Source of the DNA: Enterobacter hormaechei ATCC 49162
Lineage (GTDB): Bacteria; Pseudomonadota; Gammaproteobacteria; Enterobacterales; Enterobacteriaceae
DNA: 64,000 bases
Direction: 5' to 3'
Assembly (NCBI RefSeq): GCF_001875655.1
Contig: NZ_MKEQ01000002.1
Coordinates: forward strand, 744,001-808,000
Shown: positions 39,098-48,860 of the stretch, piece by piece
Layout of the letters: each line of letters begins with the position of its first letter
Numbering within the stretch: position 1 is the stretch's first letter
Notes under the pieces: model-generated
Seen by the model: the letters and a program-made list of their open reading frames with translations, nothing else
Databases searched by the model: none
What the model was told of the DNA's origin: nothing
Translations under genes and position numbers: made by a program

Positions 39098-39862
39098 ATG
39101 ACGACAACCACCACCTTCTCCTTTACCCATCGCCCGCTTGTGCCGTTTTCCCATGATTATGTTCATGGCGACAGCGAGCCGTGGCATCAGCACGACTGCG
39201 CGCAGCTTCTGCACAGCCTTACCGGTGTCGTGCGGGTGGATACCGCATCCGGCTGCTGGGTAGTGCCGCCCGGTCGCGGCGTCTGGCTACCTGCGGGTAC
39301 GCAGCACGCCCTGCGCATCACCGGCAACGTTGCTGCCCGCACGCTGTTTATCGATCCGCTGGCGCGCGCCGATCTCCCGGCGACCTGCCAGATCGTGCAG
39401 ATCTCGCCCCTGCTGCGCGAGCTGATCCTGACCTCCCTGACGCTTCCTGAATCTTACGCACCCGGAAGCCGCGATGAACGTGTTTATGAGCTGATCCTCG
39501 ATGAAATTCGCCTTATGCCGGTACTGCCGTTTCACCTGCCCGAGCCGGAAAGCGAAGCGCTGCGCCGTCTTTGCCAGCAGATTCGGGAGGTTCCAGGAGA
39601 CAGCTGGAGCAGCACGCAGGCCGCAGGTATTGTGGGGATGAGCGAACGCACGCTGAACCGCCATTTCCAGCAGCAGACGGGCGTGAGCTATGGCGAGTGG
39701 GTGAGAAGGGCGCGACTGCTTGAGGCCTTAGTGCGGCTGGCACAGGGCCAGCCGGTATTGCGCGTGGCGCTGGATCTGGGTTATGGCAGCCACAGTGCTT
39801 TCACGGCAATGTTTCGCCGGGTGATGGGCCTCTCACCCAGCGATTACTTCAGGAACGACTGA
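39098..39862 (+). CDS. AraC-family regulator with N-terminal cupin
   Basis: Transcription regulator of 254 residues: an N-terminal cupin domain (about 1-110; HQHDCAQLLHSLTGVVRV near 29-46, with WVVPPGRGVWLPAGTQHAL) and a C-terminal AraC helix-turn-helix pair (about 155-254; VGMSERTLNRHFQQQTG and LGYGSHSAFTAMFRRVMGLSP). It belongs to the NimR/YdhB-like cupin group. It is convergent with and slightly overlaps the LeuA-type gene end (39849-39862), and is not in E. coli at this place. Ligand unknown. The ATG at 39098 lacks a strong ribosome site, so the start is uncertain. Confidence 0.85.
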   Translation: MTTTTTFSFTHRPLVPFSHDYVHGDSEPWHQHDCAQLLHSLTGVVRVDTASGCWVVPPGRGVWLPAGTQHALRITGNVAARTLFIDPLARADLPATCQIVQISPLLRELILTSLTLPESYAPGSRDERVYELILDEIRLMPVLPFHLPEPESEALRRLCQQIREVPGDSWSSTQAAGIVGMSERTLNRHFQQQTGVSYGEWVRRARLLEALVRLAQGQPVLRVALDLGYGSHSAFTAMFRRVMGLSPSDYFRND

Positions 39863-41504
39863 CCGCGTTGAAAAGCGCCTGAATCGACGCGCGCGCCACG
39901 TCGCTGTCGATGCCCACGCCCCAGCGGCTGGTGCCATCCTGGAACAGGCAGCGGATATAGGCCACCGAGCGGCTGTCGCTGCGTTCGCCTAACGTATGCT
40001 CGTGATAATCCTTAATCACAAACGGCGCGTTAACCCAGCGGCTTAAACCGTGTGCGGCGGCGGAGAGCAGACCGTTACCCTGACCCTCCAGCTGGCGGGT
40101 GCCCCCTTGCGTGGCGACGCTTGCCGTCAGCCGCAGCTGGCCGTCCTGCTGGCTGTCGCTGCGGTAGGATTGCAGCGCAAACTGCGGTGCAGTTACCAGA
40201 CCGTAGCGGGTACGGAACAGCTGCCAGAGCGCATTCTGCGTCATCTCTTTTCCATGGCTATCCGTTTCCTGCTGCACGTGCTGGCTAAAATCCTGTTGCA
40301 GGGCGCGAGGCAATTTCAGGCCGTGGTTTTGCTCAATAAGCCAGGCGCTTCCGCTTTTTCCTGACTGGCTGTTCACGCGGATCACCGCTTCATAGGTACA
40401 GCCAATATCCTGCGGGTCGACGGGCAGATAGGGCATCTCCCATCGCTCGTCAGGCTTACGGGCATCGAAACCTTTCTTGATGGCATCCTGGTGCGAGCCG
40501 GAGAAGGCGGTGTAGGCCAACCGACCGGCCCACGGATGGCGCGGATGTACCGGCAGCTGGTTGCAGGTCTCTACCGTTTCAACCACCCGATTCATATCGC
40601 TGAAATCCAGATTCGGGCTAATGCCCTGGCTGTAGAGATTCATTGCCAGCGTCACCAGGCAGACGTTGCCCGTGCGCTCACCGTTACCAAACAGGCAGCC
40701 CTCCACGCGGTCAGCCCCGGCCATGACGGCCAGCTCCGCGCTGGCAACGCCGGTACCGCGATCGTTATGCGGATGCACGCTGATACAGACGTCACTGCGG
40801 CGGCTGAAGTGGCGGCAGAAATATTCGATCTGGTCTGCATAGACGTTCGGCGTGCTCACTTCGACGGTAGCCGGTAGATTGATGATCATTGGACGCGCCG
40901 CACATGGCTGCCAGATCTCCGCCACGGCTTCACAAATCTCCAGCGCGAACTCAGGCTCGGTAAAACAGAAGGTTTCCGGGGAGTATTCGTACTGCCAGCG
41001 GGTTTCTGGGTTCTCTTCGCACAGCTGGCGAATCAGGCGGGTGGCGCGCGTCGCCAGCTCGACGATTTGCGCTTTCTCCATGCCAAACACCAGACGGCGG
41101 AACAGCGGGGCGGTGGCGTTATACAGGTGAACGGTGGCCTGCTTCGCGCCGCGCAGGGAGTCGAAAGTGCGATGGATAAGATCGTCCCGCGCCTGCGTTA
41201 ACACCTGAATGGTGACGTCATCCGGGATGCGGTTCTCCTCAATCAGCTGACGCACAAAATTAAAGTCCGTCTGCGAGGCGGACGGGAAAGCGACTTCTAT
41301 TTCTTTAAACCCGCAGTTCAGGAGCAGATCCCAGAATTGCAGCTTGCGCGCGCTGTCCATCGGCTCGGCCAGCGCCTGGTTACCGTCGCGTAAATCGGTT
41401 GAGAGCCAGCGCGGGGCGCGGGTGATCGTCTGCTCCGGCCAGCGGCGGTCGGGCAACGAAAGGGTGGGGTAAGGCTGGTATTTGTCGGCGGGGGTGTTCA
41501 GCAT
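39849..41504 (-). CDS. leuA: Long 2-isopropylmalate-synthase-type enzyme (LeuA, actinobacterial type)
   Basis: Protein of 551 residues in the HMG-CoA-lyase-like superfamily. It has the catalytic motif STDLRDGNQALAEPM (near 34-48), the metal-binding VHPHNDRGTGVA near 237-248 and an extended C-terminal LeuA regulatory/dimer domain (about 430-551, with QGNGLLSAAAHGL). The RDGNQAL form and length put it with the actinobacterial/fungal LeuA subfamily rather than with the E. coli leuABCD synthase, which has LRDGEQAL. It probably condenses acetyl-CoA with a 2-oxo acid. Alone, without leuBCD. ATG at 41504 was chosen for AGGAGCG. Confidence 0.88.
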   Translation of the reverse strand: MLNTPADKYQPYPTLSLPDRRWPEQTITRAPRWLSTDLRDGNQALAEPMDSARKLQFWDLLLNCGFKEIEVAFPSASQTDFNFVRQLIEENRIPDDVTIQVLTQARDDLIHRTFDSLRGAKQATVHLYNATAPLFRRLVFGMEKAQIVELATRATRLIRQLCEENPETRWQYEYSPETFCFTEPEFALEICEAVAEIWQPCAARPMIINLPATVEVSTPNVYADQIEYFCRHFSRRSDVCISVHPHNDRGTGVASAELAVMAGADRVEGCLFGNGERTGNVCLVTLAMNLYSQGISPNLDFSDMNRVVETVETCNQLPVHPRHPWAGRLAYTAFSGSHQDAIKKGFDARKPDERWEMPYLPVDPQDIGCTYEAVIRVNSQSGKSGSAWLIEQNHGLKLPRALQQDFSQHVQQETDSHGKEMTQNALWQLFRTRYGLVTAPQFALQSYRSDSQQDGQLRLTASVATQGGTRQLEGQGNGLLSAAAHGLSRWVNAPFVIKDYHEHTLGERSDSRSVAYIRCLFQDGTSRWGVGIDSDVARASIQALFNAVSRS

Positions 41505-41607
41505 GATGCGCTCCTGTTGTCTTTTCACTATCGTGAATCGATTTCAGGCGCGCTGCTTTATCGGAACTGACAATCGCTGTCGCGTTTTGGACAAGGGGGC
41601 GATTGTT

Positions 41608-41687
41608 GCCCGGTGGCGGCTACGCCTTACCGGGCCTACGGATGTGCCGGTTATGGTAGGCCGGGTAAGGCGTAGCCGCCACCCGGC
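41608..41687. repeat. Inverted pair of REP elements between leuA and emrB
   Basis: GCCCGGTGGCGGCTACGCC...CGGGC (41608-41635) and TAGGCCGGGT...CCACCCGGCA (41656-41687) lie as an inverted pair in the 198-base spacer between leuA's start and emrB's end. No other structure is seen there. Confidence 0.88.
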
Positions 41688-41702
41688 AACCCGTGCACAG
41701 GG

Positions 41703-43250
41703 CTAGTGCGCCCCACCCCCCCCGCTACCGGCCCCAAACGGTGGTTTGGCAAACCACACCAGCCCCAGCAGGACGATAAAGATCCCCGCCGATATCCAGA
41801 AAATCTCGTTTGCCGAGATAATCAGCCCCTGGTTGGTGATCTGCTGGGCGAGCCAGCCGGACGCCTGCTGCTCCGTCATCCCCATCCCCTCAAGCTGGCT
41901 ATACATCTGCTGAGCGTTAGGGTTGAACGGGTTCACCGCTTCGGTCAGCTGGGCATGGTGCATCGATTCCCGGTTGGTCCACAGCGTGGTGGTAATCGAC
42001 GTCCCGATGGAACCCGCCAGCGTACGGGTAAAGTTCGACAGGCTTGATGCCGCCGCCATCCGCTCTGGCGGCAAGCCGGAGAGCGTAATGGTGGTCAGCG
42101 GCATAAAGAAGCACGCCACGGCAAAGCCCTGAATAAACTGCGGCCACGCGGAGGCGCCAAAGTCCATTCCCGGCTCGAACGTATACGCGCGCCAGTAGAA
42201 GCACACGGCGTACATGATGAAGCTGAACGTCACCAGCCTGCGCATATCGAGCTTATGGGCGAAACGACCAATAATCGGCGACAGCAGAACCGGAATTAAC
42301 CCCACTGGCGCGGAGGCCAGCCCCGCCCAGGTTGCGGTATAGCCATACACCTCCTGCAACAGCTGCGGCAGCAGAACAATCGCGCCGAAGTAGAGCATAT
42401 AGGCGAGGCTGATACACAGACAGCCGATGGTGAAGTTTCGCGATTTAAACAGCGAGAGATCGACTATCGGGTTATCGTCCGTCAGCTCCCAGACAATCAG
42501 GAAGCTAATGGCAACCACGGCGACCACCGTCAGCACAATGATTTCCGTTGAGGCGAACCAGTCCAGCTCTTTACCGCGGTCGAGCATGATTTGCAGGCTG
42601 CCGATGCCGACAACCAGCAGCGCCAGCCCGATACCATCGATCCGCCGCTGTTCGGTCCGCGTTTCGCGACCACGCAGAGACTGTAACGTCATCAGCACCA
42701 CCAGCGCACCGATGGGCACGTTGATGAAGAAGATCCAGCCCCAGTGATAGTTATCGCTGATATAGCCGCCGAGGATTGGCCCGCAAATCGGGGCGACAAT
42801 CACCGTCATCGACCACAGCGCAAGCGCGATGGAGCGTTTGGCGGGCGGATAGTTGTTCAGCAGTAAACTCTGCGACAGCGGAATCAACGGCCCGGCGACA
42901 ATCCCCTGGATGACGCGGAAGAAAATCAGCATCGTCAGGCTGCTGGACATGCCGCAGGCCCAGGAGGCCAGCACGAACAGGATCGTCGACCAGAGGAACA
43001 GCTTCACTTCACCGACGCGCTTTGCCAGCCAGCCGGTGATGGGAATGGAGATGGCGTTCGCCACCCCGAACGAGGTAATGACCCAGGTCCCCTGGCTCAG
43101 CGATGAGCCAAGGTTCCCGGCGATCGTGGGGATCGCCACGTTTGCGATGGTGGAGTCCAGCACCTGCATGAATGTCGCCAGCGACAGCGCAATGGTCATA
43201 ATGACCAGCTGCGCCCCCTCCAGCGGTTTTTGCGGCTTTTGCTGTTGCAT
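41703..43250 (-). CDS. emrB: EmrB, multidrug efflux permease (MFS, DHA2)
   Basis: Inner-membrane exporter of the tripartite EmrAB-TolC pump, moving hydrophobic uncouplers such as CCCP and nalidixic acid. The 515-residue protein has 14 hydrophobic segments with motif A-type LAKRVGEVKLFL and motif C-like IVAPICGPILGGYI. It ends GGGGAH. The ATG at 43250 (MQQQKPQKPLEG) matches the E. coli start; a GTG nine bases earlier is also possible. The gene lies 16 bases after emrA. Confidence 0.96.
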   Translation of the reverse strand: MQQQKPQKPLEGAQLVIMTIALSLATFMQVLDSTIANVAIPTIAGNLGSSLSQGTWVITSFGVANAISIPITGWLAKRVGEVKLFLWSTILFVLASWACGMSSSLTMLIFFRVIQGIVAGPLIPLSQSLLLNNYPPAKRSIALALWSMTVIVAPICGPILGGYISDNYHWGWIFFINVPIGALVVLMTLQSLRGRETRTEQRRIDGIGLALLVVGIGSLQIMLDRGKELDWFASTEIIVLTVVAVVAISFLIVWELTDDNPIVDLSLFKSRNFTIGCLCISLAYMLYFGAIVLLPQLLQEVYGYTATWAGLASAPVGLIPVLLSPIIGRFAHKLDMRRLVTFSFIMYAVCFYWRAYTFEPGMDFGASAWPQFIQGFAVACFFMPLTTITLSGLPPERMAAASSLSNFTRTLAGSIGTSITTTLWTNRESMHHAQLTEAVNPFNPNAQQMYSQLEGMGMTEQQASGWLAQQITNQGLIISANEIFWISAGIFIVLLGLVWFAKPPFGAGSGGGGAH

Positions 43251-43266
43251 AACGCTCACCTTCGGC

Positions 43267-44439
43267 TTAACCGGCGTTTGCCTTCACGATGTCATCGATC
43301 AGCTTATTGACCGGATCGAGGCTAATTTCACGGGCGTTACTTTCATAAGCTGGCGTACTGCGCACCTGGCTTGCGAGGATCTGACCGTCGCGGTTGGCGG
43401 TATCGACCGTCACCAGCGTGGAAAGGCCAATTCGCAGCGGATGGTCTGCCAGCTGCTGAGGATCCAGCTCGATACGCACGGGCAAGCGCTGTACCACTTT
43501 GATCCAGTTGCCGGTGGCGTTCTGTGCAGGCAGCAGGCTGAACGCGCTGCCGGTCCCCATATCCAGACCGACCACTTTCCCGGTGTACTTGACGTCATCG
43601 CCGTAAATATCGCTGACCACGGTCGCGGTCTGGCCGATACGCATATGCGCCAGCTGGGTCTCTTTGAAGTTCGCATCGACCCACAGATTGTTCGCCGGAA
43701 CGACCGCCATCAGCGGCGTAGTGGTGCTAATCTGCGCCCCAGGCTGTACGGAACGACGGGAAACATAGCCGGTCATCGGGCTGACGATTTTGGTACGTTG
43801 CAGGGCAAGCCATGCGTTACGCACTTCGGTCGCCGCCTGTTTCACCGCTGGCTGGTTTTCCAGAGACGTGCCCAGCACCATCGCCTGGTTGGCGTTGTAC
43901 TGTTGGATCGCCACGTCCAGCTGTGCCTGTGCGCTGGCCACCGCATCGCGGGCGTGCTGCAACTCTTCACGGCCAATCAGGTTGGCGGTGCCGAGAGGAA
44001 CACGACGATTGAGGTCGCTCTGCGCCTGAGCCAGGGCCGTTTTCTGCACGTCGATATTGGCCTGAAGCTGTTTACTGTTGATCATCAGCTGGCGGGTCTG
44101 GCGAACGCTGGAGGCCAGCGCCGTCTGTGCTTTTTCAAAGGCCTGCTGGGCGTCGGTCGGGTCGAGCGTGACCAGCACATCCCCTTTTTTCACAAAGTCG
44201 GTGTTGTCAGCCCAGACTTTCGTCACGCTGCCTGACACCTGCGCCATGATTTGAACCTGATTCCCTGCCACGTATGCATCGTCTGTCTCTTCAACATGAC
44301 GCAAGACTAAAAACCAATAGATCCCATATGCCACGGCAATAATAATAAAGAGCAAGGTCAGCAGAATAAGGGCGCTCTTACGTTTGCCCTTCTTGTTGAC
44401 CGGTTGCTGCGGGGGGGTGTTCTCCGCATTTGCGCTCAT
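43267..44439 (-). CDS. emrA: EmrA, membrane fusion protein of the EmrAB pump
   Basis: Periplasmic adaptor linking EmrB to TolC. At 390 residues, as in E. coli, it has one N-terminal membrane anchor (about 27-46), a lipoyl half-motif, a helical hairpin (about 95-205; KAQTALASSVRQTRQLMINS) and a beta-barrel region. The ATG at 44439 follows GGAGAAC; an upstream in-frame start would give a 400-residue form. Between emrR and emrA lies a 129-base spacer with a hairpin. Confidence 0.96.
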   Translation of the reverse strand: MSANAENTPPQQPVNKKGKRKSALILLTLLFIIIAVAYGIYWFLVLRHVEETDDAYVAGNQVQIMAQVSGSVTKVWADNTDFVKKGDVLVTLDPTDAQQAFEKAQTALASSVRQTRQLMINSKQLQANIDVQKTALAQAQSDLNRRVPLGTANLIGREELQHARDAVASAQAQLDVAIQQYNANQAMVLGTSLENQPAVKQAATEVRNAWLALQRTKIVSPMTGYVSRRSVQPGAQISTTTPLMAVVPANNLWVDANFKETQLAHMRIGQTATVVSDIYGDDVKYTGKVVGLDMGTGSAFSLLPAQNATGNWIKVVQRLPVRIELDPQQLADHPLRIGLSTLVTVDTANRDGQILASQVRSTPAYESNAREISLDPVNKLIDDIVKANAG

Positions 44440-44496
44440 TGTTGTTCTCCACGATCTTTTTATTTTCACATCGGCTGAGCCGACCTGTTGTCAGAA

Positions 44497-44522
44497 AGGC
44501 CAGCAGTTTCACGTGCTGGCCT
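44497..44522 (-). other. Hairpin in the emrR-emrA spacer
   Basis: Nine-base stem AGGCCAGCA/TGCTGGCCT around an 8-base loop. On the minus strand it is followed by TTTCTGAC, so it may be a weak terminator or attenuator that sets emrAB levels below those of emrR. Confidence 0.5.
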
Positions 44523-44568
44523 GTCAGTTTTTCTTTTAGCAATCTGGAATGTTGAGCGGATCGTCGCG

Positions 44569-45099
44569 TTAGCGCAGCGCCTCAAGAATGACGCCATCTT
44601 CATCCATCTGGTCCAGACGGGTGAGCAGCTTGCGAGTAATGTGCTCAAGCTGGTCGCGCTCGGCGGTGCTGAGGGCAGACCAGAGCTGGTGCAGGCAGTT
44701 GTGCTGCGGTGGCAGCACTTCGCGCAGGAATTCGTGACCTTTCTCGGTCAGTTGCAGATGCAGGCAGCGGCGATCGTTATCGCTTTCACGGCGTTCGATC
44801 CAGCCGCGCTTTTCCAGCTCATCTGCAATACGGGTCGCATTGGTACGGGATGAACCCAGCGCGCAGCTCAGTTCAGACGGCTGAATGCTGTGATTTTCCT
44901 GAGACTCCAGCGTAATCAACGCCATAAACAACGTCTCGTTAATCCCTTGTGCTTTCAGCATCTTGTTACGATTTTCCAGCAGCTTACCCTGCATGTGCAT
45001 GCACAGGCGGGTCAGCAGGATTTCCTGATACGGGAAGTCCTCATGACGACTGGCGCGGAACTTAAGCATTTGTTCAATGGGCGTAAACGAACTATCCAT
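44569..45099 (-). CDS. emrR: EmrR (MprA), MarR-family repressor of emrAB
   Basis: Repressor of 176 residues that is released from DNA by substrates of the pump. The winged-helix MarR domain spans about residues 60-130 ([30 protein letters not shown], wing [14 protein letters not shown]). It is first in emrRAB. ATG at 45099 gives [10 protein letters not shown] as in E. coli; an ATG nine bases upstream is possible. Confidence 0.96.
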   Translation of the reverse strand: MDSSFTPIEQMLKFRASRHEDFPYQEILLTRLCMHMQGKLLENRNKMLKAQGINETLFMALITLESQENHSIQPSELSCALGSSRTNATRIADELEKRGWIERRESDNDRRCLHLQLTEKGHEFLREVLPPQHNCLHQLWSALSTAERDQLEHITRKLLTRLDQMDEDGVILEALR

Positions 45100-45413
45100 T
45101 TTGGGCATAACCTCATTAATTACAGCTGATATAGTAACGATAGTGACAAATAATGTAAATGAATTATTTGTGCGGTTATATCCGCCAAACGTATATCACC
45201 ATCAGAAAGCGCCGGGTAAATCCGTGACCCGGTGAGCACAGAGAGCGTGGGGTGTGTACCCGTGAAAGAGGGGATGTGAGGACAGGGGTCTGAACTATTC
45301 ATGCCGGTAGTAAATATGTCACCCACAGTAAAATTTCTGGGATAAATGATTACCGTTACATTAACAGATGCAGGCCCCCTTTACACCCCAGGGGGCCCAA
45401 AGCAATGTAAAAC
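45100..45413. other. emrR-ygaY spacer
   Basis: A 314-base spacer with no protein gene seen. The part nearest emrR (about 45120-45160) is AT-rich with TACTATATC-like sequence on the minus strand and probably holds the emrR promoter. A perfect 8-base stem, GGCCCCCT (45373-45380) with AGGGGGCC (45390-45397), lies 17 bases beyond the end of the MFS gene and may terminate it. In E. coli ygaZ and ygaH lie in this interval; they are absent here. Confidence 0.65.
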
Positions 45414-46598
45414 TTAGTGAATTGCTTCCTGACGGTGATAGCCGCGCCACCACACCAGCAGATTGATCGCCGCCACAATGGCGCCGATAGCGCACACGCC
45501 CGTCCAGCCCGCATGTTGCCAGGCGGAGGCTGAAATCAGCGAGCCTGCCGCGCCGCCGATAAAGTAGCTGGTCATGTACCCGGCCGTCAGACGGTTACGG
45601 GCCTCCGGCTTCACGCGGTAAATCACGGTCTGGTTGGTGATGTGCACACCCTGCACGGTGAGGTCGAGCACCAGAATACCGACAATCAGCGCCAGCACTG
45701 AGACATGTCCGTACCAGATTGCCGCCCAGGAGAGCAGGAGTAACACCAGCCCGGCGGAGGTGGTCATATGCGATTTACCTTTGTCGGCCAGCCCACCGGC
45801 CGGGCGCGCGCCCAGTGCACCAGCGGCGCCTGCCAGCCCGAACAGACCAATCACCCCTTCTGAATAGTTAAACGGCGGTGCGGCAAGCAGAAACGCCATC
45901 GACGTCCATAAGATACTGAAGTTGGCGAAGGTGAGACATCCCAGAATGGCGCGCGTGCGCAGGAGTTTGTCCCGGGTGAAGAGGCTGAAAACGGAGGCAA
46001 GAAGCTGCGGATAGTTCAGGTGATTCTCCTGCTTCACCTTTGGCAGGCCGCGCCACAGGGCCAGCGCCATGATAACCATCAGCACGCTCGCCACCCAGTA
46101 AACGGTGCGCCATCCGCCGAGGCTCGCCAGCAGCCCGGCAACGGTTCGCGCCAGCAGGATGCCCAGCAGCAGGCCGCTCATGATGGTGCCGACCACTTTG
46201 CCGCGTTTTTCCGGGGAAGCCAGCGTCGCGGCGAGGGGAACCAGAATTTGCGCCACCACCGAGAACAGCCCCGTCAGCGCGGTGCCAATAATCATCATCG
46301 TTAACGACTGGCTGCTGGCGGTGATCAACATCCCGCCTGCCGCCAGCAGGGTCATGGAGACGATAAGCATCCGGCGCTCAAACATATCGCCTAATGGCAC
46401 CAGGAACAGCAGCCCGGCCGCATAGCCGAGCTGGGCGGCAGTGACAATAAATCCGGCGGAGCTGGCTGAAAGATCGAAGGCGCGTGCGATGGTGTCGAGC
46501 AGAGGTTGTGCGTAATAGTTGCTGGCGACGGCCAGACCCGTTGCCACGGACATTAAAAGGATGAGTGCGGGGCTAAGCCCTTGAGTTGTTTTTGTCAT
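45414..46598 (-). CDS. ygaY: MFS transporter, YgaY type
   Basis: Major-facilitator protein of 394 residues and about 12 hydrophobic segments, with motif A-type GDMFERRMLI near residues 69-78 in loop 2-3. It belongs to the drug:H+ antiporter-like group near YgaY, which in E. coli K-12 is a pseudogene at the same place. Here the reading frame is intact from ATG to stop, so the protein is probably functional. Substrate unknown. The gene lies between proX and emrR but separated from both by spacers. Confidence 0.82.
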   Translation of the reverse strand: MTKTTQGLSPALILLMSVATGLAVASNYYAQPLLDTIARAFDLSASSAGFIVTAAQLGYAAGLLFLVPLGDMFERRMLIVSMTLLAAGGMLITASSQSLTMMIIGTALTGLFSVVAQILVPLAATLASPEKRGKVVGTIMSGLLLGILLARTVAGLLASLGGWRTVYWVASVLMVIMALALWRGLPKVKQENHLNYPQLLASVFSLFTRDKLLRTRAILGCLTFANFSILWTSMAFLLAAPPFNYSEGVIGLFGLAGAAGALGARPAGGLADKGKSHMTTSAGLVLLLLSWAAIWYGHVSVLALIVGILVLDLTVQGVHITNQTVIYRVKPEARNRLTAGYMTSYFIGGAAGSLISASAWQHAGWTGVCAIGAIVAAINLLVWWRGYHRQEAIH

Positions 46599-46700
46599 TA
46601 GTTTCAGGAATCGTGAGTTAAGTGATTATTTTTCCGGAAACATAATAACCAATGATTGTGAATGTTGGGGAATTGTTATGTGTGTGTTTGTGCGGTTATC

Positions 46701-46782
46701 ACCCTCACCCTAACCCTCTCCCCAAAGGGGAGAGGGGACTTTATACACCCTCTCCCCTTTGGGGAGAGGGCAGGGTGAGGGG
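46701..46782. repeat. Inverted pair of CCCTCACC...CTCTCCCC hairpin repeats
   Basis: Two copies of the family seen at the hycI end, in inverted orientation (ACCCTCACCCTAACCCTCTC... and ...GAGAGGGCAGGGTGAGGGG), each holding a CCCTCTCCCC/GGGGAGAGGG hairpin. It lies 9 bases beyond the proX stop and likely ends or stabilises the proVWX transcript. Confidence 0.88.
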
Positions 46783-46790
46783 TGTTGTTT

Positions 46791-47786
46791 TTACTTCTGC
46801 GCCGCAAGCGCCTCTTTCACCCAGCCATCAAACTGCTGCTGGTGGGCTTTGATCCAGCCATCCACGTGGTTTTTAATATCTGCTTCGGAGGATTTACCCG
46901 CGTGCATCATCGCGTTCTGGGCGTTGATGTCTGCCAGCGGCAGTTTCATTACCGAGAACAGCTTCGCCGCCGCCGGGTTTTTCTCGGCCCAGGCTTTGTT
47001 CGCCACGATATGCATGGTGTTCACCGGGAAGCCATAGTTCATGCCGTTCGGCAGTTTGGTGTCGATATCTTTCTGCTCGCCAGGCAGGGAGGAGAAGGGC
47101 ACCTGTAACCACACCACGTCTTTGCCCGGCTTCAGCACGTCGCTCACCCAGTACGGCGTCCAGGTGTAGTAGATCACCGGCTTGCCTTCTTTAAAGCGGG
47201 CGATGGTGTCGGCCATCATTGCAGAGTAGTTGCCGTGGCTCACGTCGACGGTCTTCGCCAGATCGAACGCTTTGTTCTGGTGGTTAATCACCGCTTCGCA
47301 GCCCCAGCCCGGCGAGCAGCCCATCATGTCCGCTTTACCGTCACCGTTGGTATCGAACAATTTGGCGATCTTCGGATCTTTCAGCTGTTCAATATTGGTG
47401 ATGTGGTACTTATCGGCGGTTTTCTTGTCGATCAAATAACCCTGCGCTGCGCCGGTCACAAAGGTGCCTTCGCGGTAGAATTTCTTGTCACCCCCTGCGG
47501 CGGCATACATGTCGTCGTGCAGCGGCTGCCAGTTTACGGCGGTAAAGGTGGCGTCACCGGAGGCAATCGAGGTATAGCCCACGTTGTAGTCCACTTCGCT
47601 GGCGGTATTCACCGTATAGCCCAGTTTCTCCAGCGCACGGCTGACAATCTGGGTCTGGAAGGACTCTTCCGAAATGGTGCTCTGCACCGGCTGCACGGTA
47701 ATGCCTTTGCCCGGCAGGTCAGCGGCAACTGCGCTGGTGGAGACAAGGGTCGCAAACGCTGTGGCAAAAAGTACGTTATGTCGCAT
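46791..47786 (-). CDS. proX: ProX, glycine betaine-binding periplasmic protein
   Basis: Substrate-binding protein of the ProU osmoprotectant transporter. The 331 residues begin with a signal peptide ([22 protein letters not shown]) cleaved near residue 21. Trp residues that box the trimethylammonium group in E. coli ProX are present in regions such as [19 protein letters not shown] and [11 protein letters not shown]. It is the last gene of proVWX, 9 bases after proW. Confidence 0.96.
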   Translation of the reverse strand: MRHNVLFATAFATLVSTSAVAADLPGKGITVQPVQSTISEESFQTQIVSRALEKLGYTVNTASEVDYNVGYTSIASGDATFTAVNWQPLHDDMYAAAGGDKKFYREGTFVTGAAQGYLIDKKTADKYHITNIEQLKDPKIAKLFDTNGDGKADMMGCSPGWGCEAVINHQNKAFDLAKTVDVSHGNYSAMMADTIARFKEGKPVIYYTWTPYWVSDVLKPGKDVVWLQVPFSSLPGEQKDIDTKLPNGMNYGFPVNTMHIVANKAWAEKNPAAAKLFSVMKLPLADINAQNAMMHAGKSSEADIKNHVDGWIKAHQQQFDGWVKEALAAQK

Positions 47787-47795
47787 CGTTGTTCC

Positions 47796-48860
47796 TTATT
47801 TTGTAAATGGGCGGGTGAGTAACCCGACAGGGCCGGTGGTGTACCAGCGACGGTTGCCGCGACTGCGTGAATCACGACCGACAGCCTGGGTCAGGCGGTC
47901 AAGAATGATGGCGAGGATCACAATCCCGACGCCGCCGACGGTCGCCAGTCCCATATCGAGACGGCCAATACCGCGCAGTACCATCTGGCCCAGTCCGCCT
48001 ACGGCGATCATCGAGGCGATGACCACCATCGACAGGGCCAGCATCAGCGTCTGGTTAACGCCTGCCATGATGGTCGGCATCGCCAGCGGAAGCTGAACCT
48101 TAAACAGCATCTGACGCGGGCTGGCGCCGAACGAGCGCGAGGCCTCAATCAGATCCGCCGGTACCTGGTTAATCCCCAGAATGGTCAGACGGATAATCGG
48201 CGGCAGGGCGAAGATAATGGTCACCACCACGCCCGGCACGTTACCGATGCCGAACAGCATCACGATAGGCACCAGGTAAACGAACGCTGGGGTGGTCTGC
48301 ATCGCATCCAGCAGCGGACGGATAATCTTCGCGGCCCGGGGGCTGCGCGCCAGCCAGATCCCCATCGGCAGGCCGATCACCACGCAGAACAGCAGGGCGG
48401 TCAGCACCAGCGCCAGGGTGATCATCGCCTGAGACCATGCGCCAATCGCGCCGATGGCAATCAGGGAGATCAGCGTGGCGACCCCCATACCCGCGCTGCC
48501 GAACTGCCACGCGATCAGCGAGAACAGGATAATCGCCACCGGCGCGGGCATGCCCAGCATCAGCTGCTGGAAGCCGTTCAGGATGTAATCCACCGGGATG
48601 CGGATCCCCTGAAATACCGGACGGAAGTGGGTAACGACCCAGTCGATCCCCTCCGTGACCCAGCTGTCCAGCGGGATCAGCGTCTTGTGGAACGGATCCA
48701 TAATATTGAAATGCTCTGGGGCAGGCGCAGGTGCGCTGTTGAGCCAGTCTGCCGCGCCGCCGCCATCGGCAGGTGCAGGCGTGGAACCCCACGCATCGGC
48801 AGATTGCGCCGCGCTGTCCGCTGCTTCAGTGGTGCCCCATGGGTTAGATTGATCAGCCAT
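47796..48860 (-). CDS. proW: ProW, permease of the ProU transporter
   Basis: Inner-membrane subunit of the glycine betaine/proline ABC transporter. The 354-residue protein has the long polar N-terminal tail typical of enterobacterial ProW (about 1-100, Ala/Pro-rich with several Trp) followed by about six to seven hydrophobic segments and the EAA loop [20 protein letters not shown] near residues 239-258. It overlaps the proV end by 8 bases. Confidence 0.96.
   Translation of the reverse strand: MADQSNPWGTTEAADSAAQSADAWGSTPAPADGGGAADWLNSAPAPAPEHFNIMDPFHKTLIPLDSWVTEGIDWVVTHFRPVFQGIRIPVDYILNGFQQLMLGMPAPVAIILFSLIAWQFGSAGMGVATLISLIAIGAIGAWSQAMITLALVLTALLFCVVIGLPMGIWLARSPRAAKIIRPLLDAMQTTPAFVYLVPIVMLFGIGNVPGVVVTIIFALPPIIRLTILGINQVPADLIEASRSFGASPRQMLFKVQLPLAMPTIMAGVNQTLMLALSMVVIASMIAVGGLGQMVLRGIGRLDMGLATVGGVGIVILAIILDRLTQAVGRDSRSRGNRRWYTTGPVGLLTRPFTK

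Noticed and set aside
42853..44235. Plus-strand frame of 460 codons opposite emrB and emrA
   Set aside because: Crosses two conserved minus-strand genes and has no recognisable domain; no ribosome site.
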